DNA of 64,000 bases, taken from Fimbriimonas ginsengisoli Gsoil 348. GTDB taxonomy: Bacteria; Armatimonadota; Fimbriimonadia; Fimbriimonadales; Fimbriimonadaceae. Under the pieces are notes generated by a model. It saw only the letters and a list, made by a program, of their open reading frames with translations. It was not told the DNA's origin and did not search any database. This document shows positions 16,763 through 26,335 of the stretch, in pieces (within the stretch, counting starts at the first letter, position 1; the number at the start of each line of letters is the position of its first letter). The stretch lies in the NCBI GenBank assembly GCA_945881865.1, contig CAMCVK010000001.1, positions 186,001-250,000 of the forward strand, given 5' to 3'. A program made the position numbers and the translations under genes.

Positions 16763-18145
16763 ATGCCTACGTTCGACCGTCGCACGTTTCTTAAGACCGG
16801 ACTCCTCGGAAGCCTGGTTGGCGTCCAGGGCCTGCTCGCCCGACCCGCACTCGCAAAACCCGCCCTTGGCCGAGACTTCGGAAACGACAAGGTCGGTTAC
16901 GGCTCGCTAAAGAAGACCGCCAGCAAGAACACCGGTGAATCGATGCTCTCGCTTCCCGAAGGTTTCTCCTATACGATTCTCGGAAAGGTCGGCGACAAGA
17001 TGAGCGACGGCAATCTGACCCCAGCCGCGCATGACGGCACCGCCGCGCAAAACTATAAAGGCAAGATTCGCCTCATCCGAAACCACGAAGTACGCAACGA
17101 GCCGGGTCAGGGCAAGGCATTCGGCCGCCCTTCAAACGCTTACGACAAGGCAGCCGGCGGCGGAACGACGACGATCGAAATCGATCCGGTGACGCGCGAG
17201 CGCGTCCGCGACTGGGTTTCCCTGAGCGGAACCCTCGTGAACTGCGCCGGCGGACGAACCCCCTGGGGCACCTGGATTAGCTGCGAAGAGACGACGGCCG
17301 GCCACGGCAAGAGCAAGGTCTATCACAAGGACAAAGAGCAGGGCGGCGGATACGAAAAGGAGCACGGCTTCAACTTCGAAGTGCCGTTCTCGGCCGATGG
17401 ATCGGTGAAGGCGGTTCCGCTGATCGAAATGGGTCGCTTCGTGCACGAGGCCATCGCGGTTGACCCGAGCACCGGCATCGTTTACCAAACCGAAGACCAC
17501 GGCTCGGCGGGCTTCTACCGCTTCCTTCCGAACGTCATCGGCAAGCTCGCCGACGGCGGCAAGCTGCAAATGGCCAAGGTGAAAGGCAAAGACCTCGTGG
17601 ATACGCGCAAGGGCCAGAAGGACGGCATGACCTATGAAATCGAATGGGTGGACATCAAGGATCCGAATCCGGCGAATGCCTGGGAAGACGAGCTCGCCGT
17701 GGCAAAGCAAGGCCGCGCGAACGGCGCAATGATCTTCGCCCGCTTGGAAGGTGCCTGGTATGGCGATGGCTGCATCTTCCTCAACTCGACGAATGGCGGC
17801 CAAGCAGAAGCTGGCCAAATTTGGCGGTACCGACCGATGGGTGAAGCGACCGGCGAACTCACGTTGCTGTTCGAATCGCCGAGCCGCGAGATCCTGGATG
17901 CTCCAGACAACCTCTGCGTGACCCCGCGCGGTGCCCTCGTCATCTGCGAAGATGGACCCGGCACGAACTACGTCCGGGGACTCAGTAAAGAAGGCCTCAT
18001 CTTTGACTTTGCTCAGAACCTGGTCAACGACAGCGAGTTCACCGGCGCAACGTTTAGCCCCGACGGCCAAACGTTGTTCTTCAACATCCAGAACCCCGGA
18101 ACCACGTTTGCGGTTTGGGGTCCCTGGGAACGCGGCGTCTTCTAA
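16763..18145 (+). CDS. PhoX-family (DUF839) phosphatase-like protein, Tat-exported
   Basis: 460 aa. A twin-arginine signal 'RRTFLKTGLLGSLVGVQG' starts at residue 6, followed by the DUF839/PhoX propeller. Residues typical of the family are visible: 'NHEVRNEPG', 'NCAGGRTPWGTWISCEE' (Cys161 is the probable iron ligand, Glu175/176 metal ligands), 'GRFVHEAIAVDPSTG', 'YQTEDHG' and 'DAPDNLCVTPRG'. PhoX enzymes are Ca/Fe-dependent periplasmic alkaline phosphatases that release phosphate from organic esters. No clear Pho box was found upstream. Its stop codon overlaps that of mtnA by 4 nt. Confidence 0.85.
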   Translation: MPTFDRRTFLKTGLLGSLVGVQGLLARPALAKPALGRDFGNDKVGYGSLKKTASKNTGESMLSLPEGFSYTILGKVGDKMSDGNLTPAAHDGTAAQNYKGKIRLIRNHEVRNEPGQGKAFGRPSNAYDKAAGGGTTTIEIDPVTRERVRDWVSLSGTLVNCAGGRTPWGTWISCEETTAGHGKSKVYHKDKEQGGGYEKEHGFNFEVPFSADGSVKAVPLIEMGRFVHEAIAVDPSTGIVYQTEDHGSAGFYRFLPNVIGKLADGGKLQMAKVKGKDLVDTRKGQKDGMTYEIEWVDIKDPNPANAWEDELAVAKQGRANGAMIFARLEGAWYGDGCIFLNSTNGGQAEAGQIWRYRPMGEATGELTLLFESPSREILDAPDNLCVTPRGALVICEDGPGTNYVRGLSKEGLIFDFAQNLVNDSEFTGATFSPDGQTLFFNIQNPGTTFAVWGPWERGVF

Positions 18146-19113
18146 GCCGAGAAGTGATACGGCGGGCGGAACACGCCCGCCTCGGTAATGATCGCCGAGA
18201 TCAGCTCGCCCGGGGTGACGTCGAACCCCGGGTTGTAGACCGGCGTGCCTTCCGGCGCAACTTGCACGCCCTCGATGTGGGTCAGTTCGGTTGCGCTCCG
18301 CTCTTCGATGGGGATGCTGTCGCCGGTTGGCATGCTGGGATCGAGGGTGCTACTGGGCGCGGCGATGTAGAACGGAATGCCGTGGTGCTTCGCGAGGACG
18401 GCCAGCGTGTACGTGCCGATCTTGTTCGCCGAGTCTCCGTTGGCGGCGATTCGATCCGCTCCCGCGATGACGAGATCGATCTTCTTTTGTGCGAAAAGGA
18501 TTCCCGCCGCCGAATCGGCGATGGAAACGAACGGAATTCCTTCGTGCTTCAGTTCGAAGGCGGTAAGGCGAAGCCCCTGCTGGCGGGGTCTGGTTTCGCA
18601 ACTGTAGACAAAAATGGTTGGGTCGGCGGCGAACGCCGAACGAATGACCCCCAGCGCGGTTCCATGCCCGGCCGTTGCCAGCGCGCCGGTGTTGCAGATG
18701 GTGAGGATTCGGGCACCATTCGGAACGAGCGATGCTCCGTGCAAGCCGATGGCTTGGTTCATGGCGAGATCTTCGCGCTCGATGGTCTGGGCTTCGGCCA
18801 AAACTGCGTCAAAGCCGTGCACCAGAACCGGGTCCAGCCGCTCTAGGGCCCAGAACAGATTCACCGCCGTCGGACGGGATTCCGCCAAAGTCCTCCGGGC
18901 CAAAACCACGTCTTCCCCACCAAGAACCGCCAACGCCATGCCGTAGGCCGCCGCGATTCCAATCGCCGGCGCACCGCGCACCGCCATATCGCGAATCGCC
19001 TCGGCTACCTCGCCCGACGTCCGCAACGTCAACCATTCTTCCCGCTGCGGCAGCGCGCGCTGGTCCAGCATCAGAAGGTGATCGTCTTTCCAAACTTGCG
19101 GTGAGAGGCTCAT
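18142..19113 (-). CDS. mtnA: S-methyl-5-thioribose-1-phosphate isomerase
   Basis: 323 aa. Methionine-salvage aldose-ketose isomerase converting methylthioribose-1-phosphate to methylthioribulose-1-phosphate. Hallmarks: 'MAVRGAPAIGIAAAYG', 'TICNTGALATAGHGTALG' (with the conserved catalytic Cys), 'ETRPRQQG', 'VIAGADRIAANGDSANKIGT' and 'YNPGFDVTP'. The length is slightly short of the usual 340-350 aa but no motif is missing. Starts at ATG 19113, divergent from the GH9 gene, with a 58-bp gap. Confidence 0.95.
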   Translation of the reverse strand: MSLSPQVWKDDHLLMLDQRALPQREEWLTLRTSGEVAEAIRDMAVRGAPAIGIAAAYGMALAVLGGEDVVLARRTLAESRPTAVNLFWALERLDPVLVHGFDAVLAEAQTIEREDLAMNQAIGLHGASLVPNGARILTICNTGALATAGHGTALGVIRSAFAADPTIFVYSCETRPRQQGLRLTAFELKHEGIPFVSIADSAAGILFAQKKIDLVIAGADRIAANGDSANKIGTYTLAVLAKHHGIPFYIAAPSSTLDPSMPTGDSIPIEERSATELTHIEGVQVAPEGTPVYNPGFDVTPGELISAIITEAGVFRPPYHFSA

Positions 19114-19171
19114 ACGTGATAACGTACCAAAACCGACGGGAAGTTATCGTGTTAACCTATTCGGAGCCGCC

Positions 19172-22003
19172 ATGATTTCACTCGCGCTTCTCTTTGTTTG
19201 CCAGGCCGATACCGAACTGATCCTCTTCGACCGACCGCTGCTCTTCGCCTACGGGTCATGGGAAAAGAAGGCCACGGTCGTCGTCGGAAAACTGGAACTG
19301 CGCGGCGTGACCCCGCAGGGCGGCGGCGGCACGAACGTGGAACTCGACCTCTCCGGCGACGCCAAGAGGAGTTTCGAAGTTCGGCTAAAGTTCTCGGGCA
19401 AGCCGCCGTTGCAGCGGCTCCGGTTGATGCTCTCCGACGACGCAGGTCACTCCGGCAACTACGACTTCCCGATGGCCGATGCCAAGCCCGGCGTCGCCGA
19501 ACTGACGCCGTTTGAAGGCGCCGCGCTTGAGAATCCCACCGAACTCAAAGACGGAAAGACGCTGAACCTGGCAAAGATCCGCCAGTGGCAGCTCGTCGGG
19601 GACTGGAGCAGCACGACGCCCTTGGACCTCGACGTGCTGTCGGTTCGCACGGTTGAACCGACGGAAGCCATTCTAAAGTCTCGCGCCGAGGCCAAGGCAA
19701 AGCGACTGGCTGAGGCCCAAGCCCGGCTCGAAGAAGCCCGCCGCCTCCGGGAACAGTTCGGGAAAATCGGCCCGGATTCGCCGAAGTTTGAGGCCGTCTA
19801 CGCCGTCGCGCCCGACACGGTCGCCATCCGAATCCGCCAGGGCGTGGGTACCGCCAGCCAGCTGTTGCCCTATTCCCCGGTCGCGGGCGACAAGCTTGAG
19901 AAACAGGGGGACGCCACGGTCGTGGTTCGAAACGGCCAGCCGCTGGGCTATCTCATCGGCAGCAAGACCAAGCAGATCAAGACGTTCGAGAAGTACACCG
20001 GGGACCCCCTCCTTACCGACTTCCTCGCCGATCCGGCAAACTACCGATTGGGCGACCAGGTTCCGGTTCAGGTCTCCCGCAAAACGAAGCCGATCAACTC
20101 GGTTCAACCCGGATACGAGCTGATCCTGCGGCACACCATCTACCTGCGGTTTCCCAAGCCCATCGCCGCCGGGTCGGCGCTTCCTCTGAACCTCGGCAAA
20201 CTGAACGTCCAAGCCGCCCCCGCCACGTGGAAGTTCGATCCCGAGCAAACGTGGAGCGAAGCGGTCAAGGTCAACCAAGTCGGCTACCGGCCCAGCGACC
20301 CGTTCAAGCGGGGCTTCCTCTCAGTTTGGCTCGGCACGGGCGGCGCGCAAATCTACAACTCGCCGAAGTTTCGGGTGATCGATGCCGCCGGCAAGATCGC
20401 GTTTAGCGGCGAAGCCAAGCCAACCAAGCTGGCCACCGATCCCGAAAACTACAATCGCCCCGAAAACCAGACCCTCACCGACGTCTACTCGCTGGACTTC
20501 TCGCCGCTGAAAACCGCCGGAACCTACCGGTTGGTCGTCGATGGAATAGGCACTAGCTACCCGTTTGAGATCGGCGAGGACGCCTGGTACCGCGCGTTCC
20601 GAACCCAGCTGCGCGGGCTATACAACAACCGGTCCGGCACCGAACTCGGCCCGCCGTACACGCCGTTCAAGAAGCCGGTTGACTTCAAGCCGGGCGTCAC
20701 CGAGGACGTCTTCCAGTCGAGCTACTCCGTTCTTGAAGGCGGCAACGAAGGGCAAGGACTCGCGAAAAAGACGACGACCGAGAAAGTCCCCGAGGCGTGG
20801 GGCGGCTATCACGACGCCGGAGACTGGAACCCGCGCCGGGTGACGCACATGGCGGTGACCGCCGCCCAAATCGAACTCGCCGAGCTGTTCCCGGCCTACT
20901 TCGCCAAGAAAACTTGGAACATCCCGAACGCCGGCAAGCTGCCCGACCTGCTGGAGGAAGCCAAGTGGGAGCTCGACCTCTTCCGACGACTGCAAAAGCC
21001 GGATGGAGGGATGCCATTCGGCATCGAGACCAACGGTGACCCGGCCGCCGGCGAGGTCTCCTGGAACCAGAGCTTCTCGGTCTACGTGTACGCGCCGGAC
21101 ATCTGGTCGAGCTGGTACTACACGGCGGTAGCGCGACGCTTCGCCGAGGTCGCCCGACCGTACGACCCGAAACTTGCCGACGCGTACACGGCCAGCGCCA
21201 AAAAAGCGTTCGTGTGGGCGGAGAAGAAATTCGCCGCCGAAGGCGGCAAATACGCCCGCTGGGAAGCGCGGGACGCTCGAAACCTCGCCGCCGCCGTCTT
21301 GGTGGCAAACGGCGACACTTAGGCGAAAGCCGCCTTCGAAGCGACGACCTCGCTCGGGACCGAGAACCCGAATCTCTTCCAATGGACAGTGGCGGTGCAG
21401 TCCGACGCGGCGTTTGTGGTGGCGCGGGCAAAGCCGGGCCGGTTCGACGCCGCCTACAAGCCACGGGCCATCTCGGGCCTGCGACAACTTGCCGAATCGA
21501 CATTGAAATACACCGACGGAAACGCCTGGGGCATCGGCTGGCCGGACCCGGGCAAGCCGCCGATGCTCGGCTTCTTCACGACTCCGGGTGGCACCGAACT
21601 CCTGCGCACCTACGAGCTGACGAAGGAGGAGAAGTACCTTTCTGCGGCGCTCAAAACGACCTCGTTCAGCCTCGGCGCGAACCCCGACAACATCGTTTAC
21701 ACGACCGGGCTGGGTTCAAACTCGGCGCGAAACCCGCTGAAAATGGACCAACGCCACACGGGTCAGGCCACCCCGGAAGGCCTCACCGTGTACGGAAACG
21801 TGGACTTTGCGAAGTGGAACGATAGCTTCTTTACGTGGCCGATCACCTGGCACATTTCGCGGGTGGCCGTGCCAGACCCGTACGCCTGGCCGACGACCGA
21901 GAACTACATGGACGTCTATCTGTATCCGGCCATGACCGAGTACACGGTGGATATCTGGGCACCAAACGTGTTTGTTTGGGGCTACTTGGCCGCCCGAAAA
22001 TAG
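19172..22003 (+). pseudogene. GH9 cellulase-type gene interrupted by one in-frame TAG
   Basis: The reading frame starts at ATG 19172 and would give about 943 residues, but a TAG stands at 21320-21322 (codon 717). The same frame continues without other stops to 22003. Order: signal peptide, a beta domain, a short coiled coil (about 170-205), the CelD_N immunoglobulin-like domain from about 365 ('VKVNQVGYRP'), and a GH9 (alpha/alpha)6 domain with the catalytic-base motif 'YHDAGDWNPR' at about 545-554. The general acid region ('TENYMDVYLYPAMTEYTV', about 910-927) lies after the stop. If the stop is real, the product lacks the catalytic acid. A sequencing error, a recent nonsense mutation or readthrough cannot be told apart here. 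Confidence 0.8.
21320..21322 (+). other. In-frame amber codon within the GH9 frame
   Basis: ACT TAG GCG. The flanking codons on both sides read as conserved GH9 sequence with normal codon use, and no frame change is needed to continue. Confidence 0.85.
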
Positions 22004-22010
22004 CCTGCCG

Positions 22011-23027
22011 TCAGCCCGGGTGGCCGCCGGCCGACCACAGGCCGGTGGTTTCTAGGAGTCCAAGTGCCAGGTTCATGTTCTGAACCGCCTGGCTGGCCAT
22101 GCCTTTAGCCAGGTTGTCCAGCGAGACGCCAATCGCCGCGAGGTTGCCTTGCGTTACGGCACCGATGTCAACAAAGTTCGAGCCGATGGTTGGCAGTAGT
22201 CGAGGCAACTCCGGCCGAACCCGCACGAAGGGAGAGTTCTCGTACAGTTCTGCGATGGATTCCGAAGACCAACCCGGCGGCCGCCGAAACTGGATCGTGA
22301 TCGAAATTCCGCGCACCAGCGGGGCCGAATGCGGCACGAACGAGACCTCCAGCGGCATGTCGCGCTCCACCAGAAACTGCTCCACCTCGGCCATGTGCTG
22401 ATGCGCAAGCGGCTTGTAGGCTCGAAAGTCGTGCGCGCGGGTCGGATGGTGCGTGCCCTCGCCGGGGTTCATGCCGCTGCCGGACGATCCGGTAACGCCG
22501 GAAATAGCGACGAAATCGACGTCCTGCCCCACCAGCGGAAGCAGCCCGATCTGGAGCGCAGTCGCGAAACAACCGGGGTTGGCAATGCGGCGCGAGTCGA
22601 CCGGCGGCGACACATCGGCCAGCCCGTAGTTCCACTGGCTGAGCAGCTCTGGGCAAGGGTGCGGCTTCTTGTAATGGTCAGCGTAGAGATCGGGGTCGGC
22701 AATCCGAAAGTCCGCGCTCAGGTCAATCACCGTGGCCTCCCCCAGGAAACCATCCGGCCACGCGGCATACATCGGCGCAAACTCGCCATGCGGCATCACG
22801 GCAAAAACCACGGGATATTCGCAGTCGTGCAGCCAAGCCCAATCTGGCTCGGCATCAAACTCGCCGTTGATCAGTTTCGTCAGGTTCGGATGGACCGCGC
22901 CAAATGGCTGCCCCGCGTGCCGTCGCGACGTACCGCGAATGCCCTCCACCGACGGATGGTCGGCAAGCCAGCGTAAAAGTTCGCCGCCGCCGTAGCCCGA
23001 GGCCCCGAGAATGAGGGCGCGGATCAT
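22011..23027 (-). CDS. argC: N-acetyl-gamma-glutamyl-phosphate reductase
   Basis: 338 aa. NADPH-dependent reduction of acyl-glutamyl-phosphate to the semialdehyde. The N-terminal Rossmann motif 'LILGASGYGGGELLRWL' and the active-site Cys in 'NPGCFATALQIGLLPL' are clear, with 'GVTGSSGSGMNP' and 'FVPHSAPLVRGI' further on. It is the last gene of the seven-gene arginine operon; its ATG overlaps the stop of the P-loop gene (ATGA). Confidence 0.95.
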   Translation of the reverse strand: MIRALILGASGYGGGELLRWLADHPSVEGIRGTSRRHAGQPFGAVHPNLTKLINGEFDAEPDWAWLHDCEYPVVFAVMPHGEFAPMYAAWPDGFLGEATVIDLSADFRIADPDLYADHYKKPHPCPELLSQWNYGLADVSPPVDSRRIANPGCFATALQIGLLPLVGQDVDFVAISGVTGSSGSGMNPGEGTHHPTRAHDFRAYKPLAHQHMAEVEQFLVERDMPLEVSFVPHSAPLVRGISITIQFRRPPGWSSESIAELYENSPFVRVRPELPRLLPTIGSNFVDIGAVTQGNLAAIGVSLDNLAKGMASQAVQNMNLALGLLETTGLWSAGGHPG

Positions 23028-24076
23028 GCGCGGGCGATCTTCCCCCGCACCCGCTCGAGCACGAATGCGCTGAACTCATCGGCGCGGGACCGGGCATTGA
23101 TGGCGCGCACGCCGAAGTTCTGCTCGACGAACCGGGTACCGACCGCGTTGTCGGTAGCCGGTCCGGCGACGACGTCTACCGTGATTCCAAACGCCTCTTG
23201 CAGGTAGCGAATGCCGCCAGAAACCCCGACCGGGTCGTTTGCGCAGAGAATGAACGCCGCCGAGTGCTGCATCAGTTCATTGTCGGCCAAAATCGCCTGC
23301 ACGCCATATTCGCCCATGATTCCGTCGCCAGTCTCGGCCACGATCACGTCGGCTCCGCGCGAAGTGAGCTCAGTGAACACCGACCGGGCGGTCTGGGTCG
23401 AACTGGTTTCCGAAGAGGCCGTGACGCCCGTGTCGGTAAAGTCCAGGCTCCATTCGGCCCCGTAATCCTCCATGCTGAGGATGTCGCGGTAGAGCGAAAC
23501 GCCGGTGAGCTTTGCGCCGCCGACCCGAAACCCGGCCTGGGTCAGCTTGCGCACGAGTTGGCAAGCCGCCGCCGTCTTGCCCGCGTTCATGCATGTCCCG
23601 GCGATGTAGATGACCGGCGTTGCCGGGACCGTCGGTGACGCCGTGATCGACGCCTGACCGATGTTGGCCGGTCGCCCAACGCGACTCTCGAACTCTGGAA
23701 ACACCTGCACCTGGCCCAGAATTTCTAGCTCGAACGGCGCTCCCACGTCCCGGTTGAACGAAACACAACGGCCGATGACCCCACCAAGATTCAGCAGATT
23801 CAGCGTCTCGCCGACCTGAACCGACTCGGGCAGCACGCCTTCGTAGCCGTGAAGCGCATTTCGGTGCCCGAGGGCACCCACGATCAGATCGCCGCTGTGC
23901 AGGGTGCTCATCCGGCCGTGAACATCTTCGATCTGGTTGTAGGTCTGCTTGTCGTTTTGAACGCGGCCGACCAGCACCGAGCCGTGCTCGGCGACGATTG
24001 TGCCGTCCACGGTCAATGATTTTGCCAACCGGAGGTTCCGCGTGACCGAAGCGATCTTGTCGACGGAAAGTCGCAT
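23024..24076 (-). CDS. Unrecognised P-loop NTPase inside the arginine operon
   Basis: 350 aa from ATG 24076, overlapping the argG stop (TGATG). Residues about 1-135 form a beta-rich domain ('TVDGTIVAEHGSVLVGRV', 'SGDLIVGALGHRNALHGYEG'). From about 150 comes a SIMIBI-type P-loop, 'IAGTCMNAGKTAAACQLVRKL', then a BioD/MobB/DUF1611-like pattern: 'GGAKLTGVSLYRD', 'ADVIVAETGDGIMGEYG' and 'FILCANDPVGVSGG'. I do not recognise a named family and no arginine-pathway step is known to need such a protein. Its position, coupled on both sides to argG and argC, suggests a role in arginine metabolism or its control. Longer in-frame extension (to 24733) is antisense-type shadow of argG. Confidence 0.75.
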   Translation of the reverse strand: MRLSVDKIASVTRNLRLAKSLTVDGTIVAEHGSVLVGRVQNDKQTYNQIEDVHGRMSTLHSGDLIVGALGHRNALHGYEGVLPESVQVGETLNLLNLGGVIGRCVSFNRDVGAPFELEILGQVQVFPEFESRVGRPANIGQASITASPTVPATPVIYIAGTCMNAGKTAAACQLVRKLTQAGFRVGGAKLTGVSLYRDILSMEDYGAEWSLDFTDTGVTASSETSSTQTARSVFTELTSRGADVIVAETGDGIMGEYGVQAILADNELMQHSAAFILCANDPVGVSGGIRYLQEAFGITVDVVAGPATDNAVGTRFVEQNFGVRAINARSRADEFSAFVLERVRGKIARA

Positions 24077-25269
24077 CAAGCCCCCGCCTGCGCTTTGCCC
24101 ACGAGGTACTGCCCTACCCCGAACACCTTGGCGAATCCAGCCGCTTCTTGACCAGTCCACAGCCGGTTCGACTCGCCGTAGCTGGCAACATCCGGGTTCA
24201 TTAACGAAAACTCGGACCGCACTCCCTGCACGGTGAAGCCGCGAGGATAGAGGAGCACGCGAACGTCGCCGGTTACAAACCGCTGGCTGCTGGTGAGGAA
24301 GGCCTCCAGGTCCCGCGCGAGCGGGTCGAAGAACTGCCCTTCGTGAAGCAAGGCGCCGTAGAGGTTGCCCAGCGATTCCTTCCAGAAAAGTTGCTTGCCG
24401 CTGAGGACGGCCTTTTCCAGTTCGCGGTGCGCGCCGATGAGCAAGTGCGCCGCCGGAGCTTCGTAGCCGATGCGGCCTTTGATGCCGAGGATCGTGTCGC
24501 CGAGGTGATGCCCACGCCCAACGCCAAACCTCCCGCCAAGCGCGTTCAACGTCTCGACCAACACAACCGGGTCCATCGCATGGCCATCGACCGCGACCGG
24601 CACACCGGCCGAAAACTGGATCGTGAGGTCCTGCGGTGCCAACTGAGTATCCACGCGGCCACCGGGAAACGCCTCTTCGGGCAGGGCATCCCACGTGCCC
24701 AGCGTCTCCCGGCCGCCGACGCTGGTTCCCCACATGCCTTCGTTCACGGAATAGTCCTTCGTTCGGGCCGGGAAGGTGAATCCGCGCTCCGCGAGGTAGT
24801 CGACCTCGGCCGCCCGGGAAAGGGCCAAGTCACGAATCGGCGTAACGATCTCGGCCTCCGGCGCCAACGCCCGGAAGGCAACGTCAAACCGAACCTGGTC
24901 GTTTCCGGCACCGGTGCTGCCGTGGGCGATGGCGGTCGCGCCAAGCTCTTTTGCGGCGGCCACCACGGCGGCGGCTTGGCAAACCCGCTCGGCCGATACG
25001 CTCAGCGGATATGCCTGGCCGCGAAGAACGTTTCCGTAGACAAGGTATCGGAGGTAATTCTGCCACAGGTCCGCCCGTGCATCTATGACCCGATGCGAGG
25101 AGGCACCAAGCCGGACGGCCAATTCGTCGATGCGTTGGCGCTCTTCCGCCGAGAAGCCGCCGGTATCAACCGTGACGGTGTGGACCGCGTACCCCTGCTC
25201 GCGCAGGTAGAGCACGCAGAAGGAGGTGTCGAGCCCCCCGGAAAACGCCAAAACGAGATTGCCTTTCAT
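24076..25269 (-). CDS. argG: Argininosuccinate synthase
   Basis: 397 aa. ATP-dependent ligation of citrulline and aspartate. PP-loop 'LAFSGGLDTSFCVLYL' at residue 7, 'AHGSTGAGNDQVRFD', 'PIRDLALSRAAEVDYL' and 'SVNEGMWGTSVGGRE' are family signatures. A 22-nt gap separates it from the upstream deacetylase gene, the only gap of any size within the operon. argH is not in the window. Confidence 0.96.
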   Translation of the reverse strand: MKGNLVLAFSGGLDTSFCVLYLREQGYAVHTVTVDTGGFSAEERQRIDELAVRLGASSHRVIDARADLWQNYLRYLVYGNVLRGQAYPLSVSAERVCQAAAVVAAAKELGATAIAHGSTGAGNDQVRFDVAFRALAPEAEIVTPIRDLALSRAAEVDYLAERGFTFPARTKDYSVNEGMWGTSVGGRETLGTWDALPEEAFPGGRVDTQLAPQDLTIQFSAGVPVAVDGHAMDPVVLVETLNALGGRFGVGRGHHLGDTILGIKGRIGYEAPAAHLLIGAHRELEKAVLSGKQLFWKESLGNLYGALLHEGQFFDPLARDLEAFLTSSQRFVTGDVRVLLYPRGFTVQGVRSEFSLMNPDVASYGESNRLWTGQEAAGFAKVFGVGQYLVGKAQAGA

Positions 25270-25291
25270 GTCGTGATACTTTGCGTCCAGC

Positions 25292-26335
25292 TTACGCGAC
25301 CCGGAAGAGCCGCCGAGCCGCCTCTGCGTAGAAGCGAACCCCGGCTTCCAATTCCGCGGCCAGCAGATATTCGTTGGGGGTGTGGCTGCGCTTGGTGTCG
25401 CCGGGACCGACCTTCACCGCCGGAATGTCGCCCAAGAACGCCCAATCGGAAACCGTCGCCGATCCGACCGGCTCGGGCGACGGCGACGCGGCGAGGGCGG
25501 CTTTTGCCAGCGGATGATCGTGCGAGATCGATTTCGGCAGGTAGCGCTCGCTGTGAACGATGATCTTGGTCTCGAGGGTTTCCCGAAGCTGCGTCGCCAG
25601 TTCGGTGTGGTCCAGGTTCGGCGTCGTTCGAAAATCGACAAAAAACTCGCAGCGGTCCGGGATGACATTGCGCATCTTTCCGCCCTGAATCACCGCTACC
25701 TGCGCGCGGGTCTCGCCCAAAACGGGGTCAGGCTCAAACCGCAACGCCTCCAGCCGAACGATGTCCCGCGCCGCTTTGTGGATAGCATTCTCGCCGAGAT
25801 GGCCGTGGGCGACGTGGGCACTCACGCCCTCCGATTCGCACCGAAAAAGCAGCATTCCCCGCTGCGCGGTGCAAACGTTCAGGCTCGTCGGCTCACCGAC
25901 GAACGCGCCTTCGAACTCGCCAAGCTGCGGAAGCAGCCGCGAAATCCCGTCTGGGCCACCGTTTTCCTCCTCGGCGGTGAGCGCGACGACGACGCGGCCG
26001 TGATCGAGTCCGGCCAATTCTCGCGCAGCAAACAGCATGGCCGTCCCGCAGCCCTTCGCGTCGTTGGCACCGAGGGCGGTCAGCTTGCCGTCGATCCACT
26101 CGCCCGCGAACGGGTCAACGTTCCAGCCTTCGCAGACGGCGACCGTGTCGAGATGGCTCACCATTAGGATTCGCGGCCCGGTAGTGCCGATTTCAAACCA
26201 AACGTTGTTGCCGTCTCGCACTGGCTCCAGTCCCCAACCGGAAACCGTTTCGAAAACCAGCGTCGCCGCCGCGTCCTCATGACGACTAAAGCTCTGCGTT
26301 TGGACGAACCGGGACAGAAACTGACCCGGGCTCAC
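25292..26335 (-). CDS. argE: M20 deacetylase of the arginine operon (ArgE / acetylcitrulline deacetylase type)
   Basis: 347 aa, GTG start at 26335 overlapping the argB stop (GTGA). Zinc-peptidase motifs: 'MVSHLDTV', 'GANDAKGCGTAM', 'ALTAEEENGGPDG', 'VGEPTS' and a late His in 'KRSHTPNEY'. In this operon the transcarbamylase is of the acetylornithine kind. The natural substrate is therefore more likely N-acetylcitrulline than N-acetylornithine, as in Xanthomonas. A LysK-like role on a carrier-protein-bound substrate is the alternative, but no LysW-like carrier gene is seen. Confidence 0.82.
   Translation of the reverse strand: MSPGQFLSRFVQTQSFSRHEDAAATLVFETVSGWGLEPVRDGNNVWFEIGTTGPRILMVSHLDTVAVCEGWNVDPFAGEWIDGKLTALGANDAKGCGTAMLFAARELAGLDHGRVVVALTAEEENGGPDGISRLLPQLGEFEGAFVGEPTSLNVCTAQRGMLLFRCESEGVSAHVAHGHLGENAIHKAARDIVRLEALRFEPDPVLGETRAQVAVIQGGKMRNVIPDRCEFFVDFRTTPNLDHTELATQLRETLETKIIVHSERYLPKSISHDHPLAKAALAASPSPEPVGSATVSDWAFLGDIPAVKVGPGDTKRSHTPNEYLLAAELEAGVRFYAEAARRLFRVA

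Noticed and set aside
21320-21322. Pyrrolysine or other recoded amber codon
   Set aside because: No pylT/pylS or recoding element is visible, and all other TAG codons in the window act as stops; kept only as one possibility to test.
24077-24733. N-terminal extension of the P-loop gene across argG
   Set aside because: Arg/Gly-rich noise overlapping argG; the ATG at 24076 overlaps the argG stop as elsewhere in the operon.
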